Shown one piece after another: positions 52,644 to 61,041 of a stretch of DNA of 62,033 bases. Source of the stretch: SAR202 cluster bacterium Io17-Chloro-G2 (GTDB lineage: Bacteria > Chloroflexota > Dehalococcoidia > Lucifugimonadales > UBA3495). Below the pieces are notes generated by a model. It made no database searches, was not told where the DNA came from, and worked only from the letters and a program-made list of their open reading frames with translations. A program made the translations under genes and the position numbers. The DNA is taken from contig MUCP01000026.1 in the NCBI GenBank assembly GCA_002816875.1, forward strand, positions 1 to 62,033. Reading direction: 5' to 3'. The stretch's first letter is position 1; every line of letters starts with the position of its first letter.

Positions 52644-53798
52644 CTAAGGTTTGGCAACCGCTAAGATCTCTCTAAGCCTCTGGGCGATGATCTTCTCGCC
52701 GCCTTCCTTCAATGTGGGCATGCGTATAACGAACGAGTTTTGGCCTTCTGGATAGGCGTCTGGACGGGCGTTGGGAGACCTTACCCAGATGCTGGGATTA
52801 CCCTCCCGCAACTCTTTCACCACGTCGACGGCGGTCTTTCCCAGGGCTGGGGAATCCAGGTGGACCAGCAGGCCTTCCGGTGGACCGTCCTGCGGATAGT
52901 TGGACAGCTCGATGTGGGGGATGTCCATTAAATCATCCCGCAAACCAGATATCCGGACCTCATAGACAGCGAACCGGTCCTCGTGGTTGGTGGTCAGCCA
53001 CTCCCGAAGCGCCGCGTAGACTCCCACGACTTCCTGGCGGTCAACCTTCATCGGCCGGCCAAAGGAGCTGGAGTCGCCGGCCTCGAAGCCGATGAAGCTA
53101 TGTTTTCGGGCTATGTCCACCAGATCGCCCCTGCCCGTGAGGATACCGCTGGAGTTGACCGCACCGAAATATTTGGCCCCGTAGGCCACCAGGTCGGCCC
53201 CCATCTTCACGTAGCTGCTGAGCAGATCGGTGGGATACACCTGGCCGGCCGCGTCCACGATCACGGGAACATTGTTTGAGTGAGCGATGCTGATCACCTC
53301 TTGGATGGACAACGCTCCCGGCTGAGTTCCCGGCGCTAGGTAATGCACCCCGGCTGTATTCGGGCCGATAGCCGCCTCCAGGTCATCCGCCGTAGTCTCT
53401 TCCTCGTTCCCGATCTCCACCAGTTTTCCGCCGGGGATGGTCATGCATCGGTCGTACCGGACGCGCAGCTGTTTCTGGATGATGAACTCGTTGGGCATAC
53501 CGGTGACGTCGGGGATCTGCTTGATCTTCTCCGGGTCGTCGCCGGTCATGCAGGCCGCCGCGCCCACCGCCAGGGCCGCCGAACAGCCCGAGGTGACCAG
53601 CGACCGCTCCACGCCCAACATCTCCGATATCTTGATGGCCACCGAGTCCATGAGTTCGCCCAGGTCCACGTAGTACTCGCCCATCGCCGCCATCAACTCG
53701 CTGACGGCCGGCGACGGCGTGCTGCCGCCCAAGAGGGTACGGTTCCCTTGGGCGTTCAGGACCGGTCGGACTCCCAACTCATCGTAGATACTGGTCAT
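52644..53798 (-). CDS. SelA-like PLP-dependent enzyme (not a clear selenocysteine synthase)
   Basis: 384 residues from ATG 53798, 5 nt after GGAGG (53804-53808). The fold is of the SelA/DgaE type of PLP enzymes: GVRPVLNAQGNRTLLGGSTPS, VTSGCSAALAVGAAACMTGDDPEKI, VIVDAAGQVYPTDLL with the cofactor Asp, and GADLVAYGAKYFGAVNSSG with the likely Schiff-base Lys. True SelA is about 460 residues with an N-terminal domain and different motifs; this protein more resembles D-glucosaminate-6-phosphate ammonia-lyase-like members. The substrate is unknown. Confidence 0.85.
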   Translation of the reverse strand: MTSIYDELGVRPVLNAQGNRTLLGGSTPSPAVSELMAAMGEYYVDLGELMDSVAIKISEMLGVERSLVTSGCSAALAVGAAACMTGDDPEKIKQIPDVTGMPNEFIIQKQLRVRYDRCMTIPGGKLVEIGNEEETTADDLEAAIGPNTAGVHYLAPGTQPGALSIQEVISIAHSNNVPVIVDAAGQVYPTDLLSSYVKMGADLVAYGAKYFGAVNSSGILTGRGDLVDIARKHSFIGFEAGDSSSFGRPMKVDRQEVVGVYAALREWLTTNHEDRFAVYEVRISGLRDDLMDIPHIELSNYPQDGPPEGLLVHLDSPALGKTAVDVVKELREGNPSIWVRSPNARPDAYPEGQNSFVIRMPTLKEGGEKIIAQRLREILAVAKP

Positions 53799-53857
53799 GG
53801 TAGCCTCCAACCTTGTTTATCTTGGAATTCTGGACGTTCGCAAGGGTGCATAGGCCG

Positions 53858-56800
53858 CTAGGCCCGCAGGATCTCCCGCCTGGCCAGCACCCGCTCCATC
53901 AAGGGCCTCATGCCCAACTCGCTGGAAATAGCCAGAGACTCGTCCAGCATTGAAATGGCTTTGGCCCTATCGCCCTCGCTGTCCCGCTCTCGAAGTGTGT
54001 CGGCGTAGTCGCAGCAGGTCCAAGCCAGTTCGGGCCGGAATCCTTTGCGGCAAAATTTCAGCGCGTCCTCGAAGTGGATAGTCGCCTGGTCCAGGTTACC
54101 CATGGTCTGACACAGGAGCCCTAACAGGCGGTCGACAACAAGTCCAGGGCAAACGCTGCTTTGTGGAGACATGGTGCCTTGGATCGGCTGCAACGCGTCA
54201 TATAGCTCGCTGGCTGCCTTTGTGTCCCTTCGCTGCACCGCCATCAGCGCCTGACCGATTCGTGCCGCGTAACCGAAGTCCGGGGTAAGCAGTGTTGAAT
54301 CCAAGATGGGGCGAGCAAGCTCCTCGGCCACGTCAAACCTGTCCATTTTGCCTGTGATGTAGGCGGCTATCGCTATGACCACCGCTGGGACCGTGAAATT
54401 TGCAGCCTGTATCCTAGTGATTTCGGTTGGCGGATTGAACCAGCCTCCCGGTACGAGGCCGATAAGCGATTCCAGATCGGCTTTACCCGCATCGGTTTCA
54501 CCCGACTGGTACGCCAATAACGCCCTGGCGCCCAGGAGAGGGGATTCCTGTGGAGACATCGCCAGACCTTGCTCGATGAAGTCTCTGGCGGTCCGCCAGT
54601 CTCCCTTGGCGCTGCTTACACTTTCCTTGGCAGTCATCGCGCGGACGCGCCAAACCATGATACGGGTCCGTTCCGCGGGTGCCAACATAGCCTCCGCCTG
54701 GCGGGCTGCCTCCTCCAAGTCGCCCAACGCGTAGGAGGCGTGCTCCAGGTCGTAGCGGCTGTGGGCCTCGTCAAATGGCCGATCCACCAGTTTTGCTAGA
54801 TCGATGGCCTGCAGGTTCCGTTCCAGGCTCTGGGCATTGCGACAGTTGTGATGATCCACACAGCCGCCCGCGACCAGTGCCTGCATCTGCAACGATTTGT
54901 CTTGTTGCCGGTGCGCGATGGAAAGAGCCTGATCGAAGGCTTCTTGGGCCTTTTCATATTCGGCGCTCAGCGGAAGGATGCAGTTGGCATGGAGCCTCCC
55001 GGCATCAAGAGAGTCTGGCGATACTAACTTCAGCGCGCTTTCGTAGAGTTCAAGTCCCAGGTTCCCTGGAAAGGAGTGGGAGAGAGCGGTGGCCACGGCC
55101 TGCTGAGAATCTCCTGTTGCCGAATAATAGTCGAAAGCCCGGGTAAGGCTTTGAAACACTTGGGGCATATTTATCCTGGCAAGGGTACCCACAAGTGCGC
55201 GCCCGAGACCCGATAACAAACCTGCGGCCGCCTCATCTTCGGCCGGCTCCGAGCCCGTCAACGCCACACCTTTGGCCGTCAATCCCCTTCGGAAATGACC
55301 CGACGCCTCTTCGTAGGCGCGGACCGTCACGGCTCTTTCGCCTGCCAACAATGAATACTGAACCAGTTTTTCCGTCCCCACGACAGCTTCAGCTTCGGCG
55401 AAATGGTGGACCAGCTCCGCGGCGTGGGCCTCGGCGTCTTCTCCGTACAGCTCCTCCAGTGACTCGGCGATCCGGGCATGGAGACGAACCTTTCGGGTCA
55501 GGGACAACTCGCCAGCCAACGTTTCCTGGATCAGGGCGTGGGTGAATTGGTACCGGCCCACGGATTGGGGCAACTCCTCGATGACCCGAGCGGCCAGGGC
55601 CTCCTCCAGGACCTCAAACAACCGGTCCTCGGACGTATCTTCCGAAAGCGGTTTCAACTGGTCCAGGGTGAACTCCCTTCCAAGTATCGAGGCCACCGTA
55701 AGGGTCTCGTTGCAGCGTTGGGACAGCCGGTTCAGGCGCCGCCCGATCACCTCCCGCACCCCCTCGGGGATGCGGACGTTCCAAGATTCGCTGTCGGCGC
55801 CGGCAGGGGCATCCCGATCCGATCGGGATGCCCCTACAACTCCTTCTTGCACCAATAGGCGCACCACCTCCGTCACGAACAGAGGGTTCCCTTCCGTCTG
55901 CGAATATACGGATTCGACCAGGCCCATTTGAGCGCTGCTGCCTGAGGTCATCTCGATGAAATGGGCGACGTCTTCCTGGGTTAACCCTCGTAGGAGCACA
56001 CGCTGGAAAAGCCGTTCCCGGGTCAGCTCGCCCAGGGTTTCGGCCAGAGGATGTTGGCGGTTAAGCTCAACGTCCCGGTACGTTCCGACCAGCAACAATC
56101 GCCCACCGCCAAGTTCCCTGGCCACGAACTGGAGCAACGAAAGTGACGGTTGGTCGGCCCAGTGCAGGTCGTCCAGCACCAAGACCAGGGGCCGTTTCTG
56201 GGAGGCTGCCTTCAAAAAGGTGGTGATGGAATCAAATAACCGGAACCGGGCTTGTTCCGGGCTCTCCGCTTGGGGCGGAGGTCTCAGATCGGGCAACCGG
56301 TCCTTCACGTCGGATACTACTTCGGCGATGTCGGCGGCCCCGGAACCCATGTCTAACCGCAACTGCTCTGAATCAGAGTCACGCACGTAAGAACGGATGG
56401 CCTGAACCCAGGGCCAGTAAGGCGGCACGCCCTGCTCTTCGTAGCGACGGCCCCACAGCACCTGAGCCCCGCGCAGGCCGGCGTAGGTGGCCAACTCTTG
56501 GGCGATACGGGTCTTCCCGATTCCCGGCTCGCCTACCAAAGTCACCAACCGGCCTCGCCCTGACAGAGCGTCTTCCAGGCAGGCTTTCAAGTCGCCCATC
56601 TCCTGCTGGCGTCCAACGAAGACGCCGCCTGCCAGACTATCCAGGGAGTGTTCTTCGCCGTGTGTAGGGGCAGGTTTAAAACCTGCCCCTACGTCTTGCA
56701 GATCTAACGCTTCCAGGGCAGCCAACACGTCCGATGCCGACTCGGGTCGTTCCGCCGGGTCTTTGGAAAGCATTCGTAAAATCAGCGCTTCCACCGCGCG

Positions 56801-57736
56801 CGGACACTCGCTGTTATGCCATGTTGGCGCCACCGGCGGAGTGTTTATGTGCTGGCCGATGATGGCCACTGTGTCGTCCCCAAGGAACGGCGGCCTGCCC
56901 GTCACCATCTCGTAGAGCATGGCTCCCAAGGAGTAAAGGTCCGACCGCGGGGTCACATCACCGCCCATGGCTTGCTCTGGCGGCATGTAGGACACGGTGC
57001 CAACCATCATGCCTTCGGTGGTCAGGCGGGATCGGTCCAGGGCCACGGCCAGGCCAAAGTCGCCTATCTTTGCTATGCCATCAGATGTTAACCATACGTT
57101 GCCCGGTTTCAGGTCCCGGTGGACGATTCCTCTGCTATGGGCAAACTCCAAGCCCCGGCAGGTTTCGGCAGCGATACTGATCGCCTGCTGTAGCGGAAGC
57201 CGTTGGTCGCCGGCCTTCTCCACCAGTCCTTCGACATCGCCGCCGCCCATCAGTTCCGTAACCATGTAAAGCTGGCCGTTTTCCTCGCCCAGGTCGAAAA
57301 CGGTGACGATGTGGGGATGGGAGCCCAAGCGCCCCATGGCCTGCGCCTCACGTTGGATGCGGGTGCGTGAGGTCTCGTCCAGGCCCTCGGTCTTGATCAG
57401 GGCGAAGGCTACCTCCCGGTCCAAAGTGGCGTCGTTGGCCTGGTAGACCTTCTTCTTACCGCCTTCGCCCAGGAAACGTTGGACTTTGTATCGCCCGCCG
57501 GCGAAGGAGGAGGGTTGATGGTTGACGGGCGTAGTTGCGACGGCCGGCGCCGGAGTTGTTGCGCTTGTATCCATAGCCAGGTTTATGTCGTGTCCGCATT
57601 GGTCGCAGAAATTCTGGTCCGCGGGATTCGATTGGCCGCAGGAGGGGCATGAGATCGCCACCACCAACGAGGTCCGGCAGTTCCCGCAGAATCTGGCGCC
57701 TTCGCGATTTTCGTGGCCGCAACTGGGGCAGAGCAT
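53858..57736 (-). CDS. Zinc-ribbon Ser/Thr kinase fused to AAA ATPase and TPR regulator
   Basis: 1292 residues. Order: two zinc ribbons (CPSCGHENREGARFCGNC and CPSCGQSNPADQNFCDQC), a Hanks-type kinase (about 83-345) with LGEGGKKKVYQA, Lys in VAFALIK, HRDLKPGN, DFG and PPEQ, then an AAA/STAND-like ATPase (P-loop GEPGIGKTRIA at about 402, Walker B LVLDDLHWAD) and long TPR-like C-terminal helices. Large kinase-ATPase proteins of this kind act in signal response. The stretch at about 348-358 (VGAGFKPAPTH) and 634-644 is encoded by inserted palindromic repeats, both in linkers. ATG 57736 is used; an overlapping TTG 57739 adds one residue. Confidence 0.93.
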   Translation of the reverse strand: MLCPSCGHENREGARFCGNCRTSLVVAISCPSCGQSNPADQNFCDQCGHDINLAMDTSATTPAPAVATTPVNHQPSSFAGGRYKVQRFLGEGGKKKVYQANDATLDREVAFALIKTEGLDETSRTRIQREAQAMGRLGSHPHIVTVFDLGEENGQLYMVTELMGGGDVEGLVEKAGDQRLPLQQAISIAAETCRGLEFAHSRGIVHRDLKPGNVWLTSDGIAKIGDFGLAVALDRSRLTTEGMMVGTVSYMPPEQAMGGDVTPRSDLYSLGAMLYEMVTGRPPFLGDDTVAIIGQHINTPPVAPTWHNSECPRAVEALILRMLSKDPAERPESASDVLAALEALDLQDVGAGFKPAPTHGEEHSLDSLAGGVFVGRQQEMGDLKACLEDALSGRGRLVTLVGEPGIGKTRIAQELATYAGLRGAQVLWGRRYEEQGVPPYWPWVQAIRSYVRDSDSEQLRLDMGSGAADIAEVVSDVKDRLPDLRPPPQAESPEQARFRLFDSITTFLKAASQKRPLVLVLDDLHWADQPSLSLLQFVARELGGGRLLLVGTYRDVELNRQHPLAETLGELTRERLFQRVLLRGLTQEDVAHFIEMTSGSSAQMGLVESVYSQTEGNPLFVTEVVRLLVQEGVVGASRSDRDAPAGADSESWNVRIPEGVREVIGRRLNRLSQRCNETLTVASILGREFTLDQLKPLSEDTSEDRLFEVLEEALAARVIEELPQSVGRYQFTHALIQETLAGELSLTRKVRLHARIAESLEELYGEDAEAHAAELVHHFAEAEAVVGTEKLVQYSLLAGERAVTVRAYEEASGHFRRGLTAKGVALTGSEPAEDEAAAGLLSGLGRALVGTLARINMPQVFQSLTRAFDYYSATGDSQQAVATALSHSFPGNLGLELYESALKLVSPDSLDAGRLHANCILPLSAEYEKAQEAFDQALSIAHRQQDKSLQMQALVAGGCVDHHNCRNAQSLERNLQAIDLAKLVDRPFDEAHSRYDLEHASYALGDLEEAARQAEAMLAPAERTRIMVWRVRAMTAKESVSSAKGDWRTARDFIEQGLAMSPQESPLLGARALLAYQSGETDAGKADLESLIGLVPGGWFNPPTEITRIQAANFTVPAVVIAIAAYITGKMDRFDVAEELARPILDSTLLTPDFGYAARIGQALMAVQRRDTKAASELYDALQPIQGTMSPQSSVCPGLVVDRLLGLLCQTMGNLDQATIHFEDALKFCRKGFRPELAWTCCDYADTLRERDSEGDRAKAISMLDESLAISSELGMRPLMERVLARREILRA
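55805..55835. repeat. In-frame palindrome in the kinase-ATPase gene
   Basis: AGGGGCATCCCGATC and its complement GATCGGGATGCCCCT abut around one central base. It encodes ASRSDRDAP in the linker after the ATPase. Confidence 0.85.
56664..56692. repeat. In-frame GTAGGGGC palindrome in the kinase-ATPase gene
   Basis: GTAGGGGCAGGTTT, a short center, and the complement ACCTGCCCCTAC form a 29-bp palindrome, the same family as 43127-43155. It encodes VGAGFKPAPT between the kinase and ATPase domains. Confidence 0.88.
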
Positions 57737-57866
57737 CAACTAGCGTTCCTATAACGTTCCTGGGATTGGTTGGGAGTTTAGCAATCGCCTTCGGGGTGGT
57801 CAACCGGAAATGAACGCTGAGAGCAAGTGGTAGGGGCGTGCCGGTGCCGTAGGGGCGCCTCTACGG

Positions 57867-58871
57867 TTAACGTGGCAACAAAGGTAACAGCTCTTCTGAA
57901 ATGAATTGCAGATGCTCCAAACGGGCACTGTGGTCCTTGGGAAGATTCAGGTGGCCCAAGCCCAAATAACGCAGTCCTTGCTCCTCGTAGCACCGGGTGA
58001 TGGTTTCGGCACAGTCTTGCGGGCTGCCCACGATGGCCCATTCCGACAGCTCCCTCCCGCGGGTGAGGCCCAGATCGACGGTGGAGCCTTCCTGCATGGC
58101 CCAACCGCCGTACATCCCGGCCTTGCCCTCGGCGGCGGCTTCAGCCTGGCGAATGGCGGCCTCCCGGTCTTTGGCGATGGCGATGCTGCGGTGGGCCCCC
58201 AGCATGGAAGACGATTGGGTGCCGTGCCGTTCCACCGCGTCCCAATACATGCGGGCTAGATACCGTATGTCTTTCCACGCCGGCTGCGGGCCCAGCAGGC
58301 AGGCGTCGGCCATCACAGCGGCCCGGCGGGCGGCCCTCCTGCTTTGGGCGGCGATCCATACCGGAGGATGGGGTTTTTGTAGAGGGGTTATGGCCACCCG
58401 GGCATTGTGGACCTGCCAATGTTCGCCATCGAAGTTAACCTCCTCCCCGGACCACAGGAGCTTCATCAGGGTAAGACATTCTTCGAAGCGGCTGGCCCGG
58501 TCTTTGCGGGTCGTACCGGCGGCCTCCAACTCGGTCTCCCGGTATCCGACGCCGGCGCCCAAAACGAACTGGCCGTTGCTGATGTGGTCGAGGGTTATGA
58601 TCTGCTCCGCCAAGTTGACCGGATTTTGCATTGGCAGCAACATCACGCCGGTGATCAGTTTCAATCCCGCCGCTTCCGGCGCCAGCCTGGCCAGTAGCGG
58701 GATGGGCTGCATCCATACCGTGGGGTGGCCCACCCAGTGCTGGGGCGTGTAGATCCCCATAAAGCCCCAAGAGCGTGCCCGGCGGACTATCTCAGCCGCA
58801 TCTTCGATCTGCTGGAACATGGGCTTGACCGGGTCATCCACGAAATCTCTTATGTAAAGCGCGACGTCCAC
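57867..58871 (-). CDS. LLM-class flavin-dependent oxidoreductase
   Basis: 334 residues of the luciferase-like monooxygenase fold: RARSWGFMGIYTPQHWVGHPTV, ITGVMLLPMQNPVNLAEQIITLDHISNGQFVLGAGVGYRETELEAAG, and VWIAAQSRRAARRAAVMADACLLGP. Cofactor (FMN or F420) is undecided. ATG 58871 is preceded by AGGAGGACTGAAGTGG. The gap of about 130 bp before the kinase gene contains partial GTAGGGGC repeat fragments (57831-57865); the 199-bp gap to the next gene shows none. Confidence 0.93.
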   Translation of the reverse strand: MDVALYIRDFVDDPVKPMFQQIEDAAEIVRRARSWGFMGIYTPQHWVGHPTVWMQPIPLLARLAPEAAGLKLITGVMLLPMQNPVNLAEQIITLDHISNGQFVLGAGVGYRETELEAAGTTRKDRASRFEECLTLMKLLWSGEEVNFDGEHWQVHNARVAITPLQKPHPPVWIAAQSRRAARRAAVMADACLLGPQPAWKDIRYLARMYWDAVERHGTQSSSMLGAHRSIAIAKDREAAIRQAEAAAEGKAGMYGGWAMQEGSTVDLGLTRGRELSEWAIVGSPQDCAETITRCYEEQGLRYLGLGHLNLPKDHSARLEHLQFISEELLPLLPR

Positions 58872-59070
58872 TTCAGTCCTCCTCTGGTCCTAGATCACTA
58901 TCCGAAAATGGTTCGACGGGTCCTGTTCTGATGTGAGTGGAGCCGTAGGAATCTCTGCCAGCGGAAAGTGGTCTTCTTGCCCGCTGGTCTCGGCCTGGTC
59001 AAAGGACCGTCCATGTGGGATAGGAGTATTGAGATATATCCCAAATATCCCGTGGGAGCAATCCCCGGGA

Positions 59071-60576
59071 TCACCGGGACGTGGGCTGTTCGGCCATTTC
59101 GGCCGCATCTTGGGTTGGTTGGGGTTCTAGGGCCTGCTCTCCTTTCAGAAAAGAAATGAACATCGCCAACAACGCCAAGGCCCCCAGCACCGTGAATGCC
59201 GTATGCAGTCCGGCGACGAATGCTCTGGGGTCATTGGAGACCGCGTCTAGGCTTGGCTCAGCGCCCATGGCAGCCATGGTCCCCACTATGATGGCGGTGG
59301 AAACCGCGATACTGGTGATGTTGGCTGAGTTTCGTGTAAGAGGGCGCAGCGCTGAAACTATGCCGTACCTGGACCGGTCTACCGCGCTGAGGATGGAACT
59401 GTTATTCGGCGTGCTGAATAAGCCGTTGCCGCAGCTTTGAAGCATCATGATCAGCATGGGCAATAACACCGGCGAATCCGTCCGCAGAGTGGTGGCAAAT
59501 AGGAACAAAGCGGTGGAGGTCATAGCCAGCCCGGCCACCGTGAATTTCCGCCATCCATAGCGGTCCGATAATCGCCCCGATATGGGCCCCATAAAGGTCA
59601 TGACGATGGCCGCCGGAATGATTATCAGCCCGGCTTCCCTGGGGCTATACCCCAAGACGCTTTGGAAATATATGGCCATCATGAACCGTGCCGCCGCCAT
59701 ACCCAGAAAGGTCAACCAACCGGCGCCCATGCCCATGGCAATCAGTTTGCGCTTGAAGAGAGTCAAGTCGAGCATAGGCGATTCGGTGCGAAGTTCCCAC
59801 CAGATAAAGGCCGCCAGCAGGCCAACAAACAATAGAAGGCCGGCAATGATGGGCAAAGAAGCCCACCCGGCCCGGTTGGCCAAGGTCAGCGCCAGCAGAA
59901 TGGTGAGCAAGGCCGCCGCCGATAGGAACGAACCCAGCCAGTCGAAACTGGGACGGCGCACCTGGCAGAGATCGGGTAGAAACCGCTTGGGGTCCAAGAT
60001 GATCGATGATAGGAGGATGGCCACCAACCCTACCGGCACGTTGATCAAAAACACCCAACGCCACCCCAAGCCGCTTACCAGAAAGCCTCCCAAAGCCGGG
60101 CCGATGATTGCGCCGGTCCCCACCACGCTGCTGTGTGAGCCCAATGCTTTGCCCCGCTCCCTGCCGGGAAACACTGATATGATCATGGCGGCGCCGTTGG
60201 CCTGGATCATTGCCGACCCAGCGCCTTGAAGCACCTTGGCCAGGATCAAGATCTGAAGGTCGTTGGCTACGCCGGCCAACCCGGCCGCCGCGATGAACCC
60301 AGCAAATCCTGTGATGTACACCCGCTTCCGGCCCAGGATGTCCGACAAACGCCCCATGGGCAACAACAGGGCCGAAACCGTGAGCGTTTCCCCCAAGATC
60401 ACCCACTGGACCGCGGGCAAGTCAGCATGGAAATAGGCGGCGATGCTTGGCAGGGCGATGATGAGACCGCTGTTGCTGGCCACGGCCATGAACGTTCCCA
60501 CGCCAATGGTGGCCAGCACCCACCATTTGTAGTTAGGACTTGCGGTGATGGATTGTCGGTTCGGAATGGTCGGCAT
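59071..60576 (-). CDS. MFS transporter, DHA2 (EmrB/QacA-like, 14-TM)
   Basis: 501 residues with about fourteen hydrophobic helices. WVILGETLTVSALLLPMGRLSDILGRKRVYITG and the central GPALGGFLVSGLGWRWVFLINVPVG (motif C of drug/proton antiporters) identify the DHA2 group, exporting drugs or metabolites against protons. The substrate is unknown. It is followed on the opposite side by a 465-bp gap. Confidence 0.92.
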   Translation of the reverse strand: MPTIPNRQSITASPNYKWWVLATIGVGTFMAVASNSGLIIALPSIAAYFHADLPAVQWVILGETLTVSALLLPMGRLSDILGRKRVYITGFAGFIAAAGLAGVANDLQILILAKVLQGAGSAMIQANGAAMIISVFPGRERGKALGSHSSVVGTGAIIGPALGGFLVSGLGWRWVFLINVPVGLVAILLSSIILDPKRFLPDLCQVRRPSFDWLGSFLSAAALLTILLALTLANRAGWASLPIIAGLLLFVGLLAAFIWWELRTESPMLDLTLFKRKLIAMGMGAGWLTFLGMAAARFMMAIYFQSVLGYSPREAGLIIIPAAIVMTFMGPISGRLSDRYGWRKFTVAGLAMTSTALFLFATTLRTDSPVLLPMLIMMLQSCGNGLFSTPNNSSILSAVDRSRYGIVSALRPLTRNSANITSIAVSTAIIVGTMAAMGAEPSLDAVSNDPRAFVAGLHTAFTVLGALALLAMFISFLKGEQALEPQPTQDAAEMAEQPTSR

Positions 60577-61041
60577 TAAAACAAAACAATAAGCCCAAGG
60601 CCCCGCATCAGTTGCAGGTCACCGGTGAATGCCGGCTCCGGCACACCAAGCATCGCGAGGCATGTAGGCTTCAGGCCTAGGTTACCACATTGGACCCCCG
60701 GCCAAGGCGCGATGCGGGTGGCCTTCCCTTGCGTCTCCGGGAATCTAGGACACCGTGGCGCTGTTGGGCTATGCAGGGGTGGAGCATCTGGTGCGATCTC
60801 CCGCGGCGATTCATCGATTCCATACAACAATCCGCAATCGACGCCGATGTCTCGCATTGGTGCGGATGGATGCGTATTTCGAATTGACAGAGATTGGCCT
60901 CGGTCTTATTATTGAGCTTAGAAGTTGCCCCTGAAGGTACCAACGATCCTGCGAAATCCATGGATTTGGAAGGGTATCTAAAGCCAAACCAAGAACCAAT
61001 CAAAACCACTCAAATGGGACCCACTTTAAGGAGGCTGCTGC
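60577..61041 (+). other. Intergenic region with a strong promoter before the DUF1800 gene
   Basis: In this 465-bp divergent gap TTGACA (60884-60889), a 17-bp spacer and TATTAT (60907-60912) make a near-consensus promoter 130 bp before ATG 61042. No other gene or RNA is recognisable; an AAGGAGG ribosome-binding site lies at 61028-61034. Confidence 0.65.

Noticed and set aside
52644-53798. The PLP enzyme as selenocysteine synthase SelA
   Set aside because: Too short, lacks the SelA N-terminal domain and core motifs; kept only as SelA-like.
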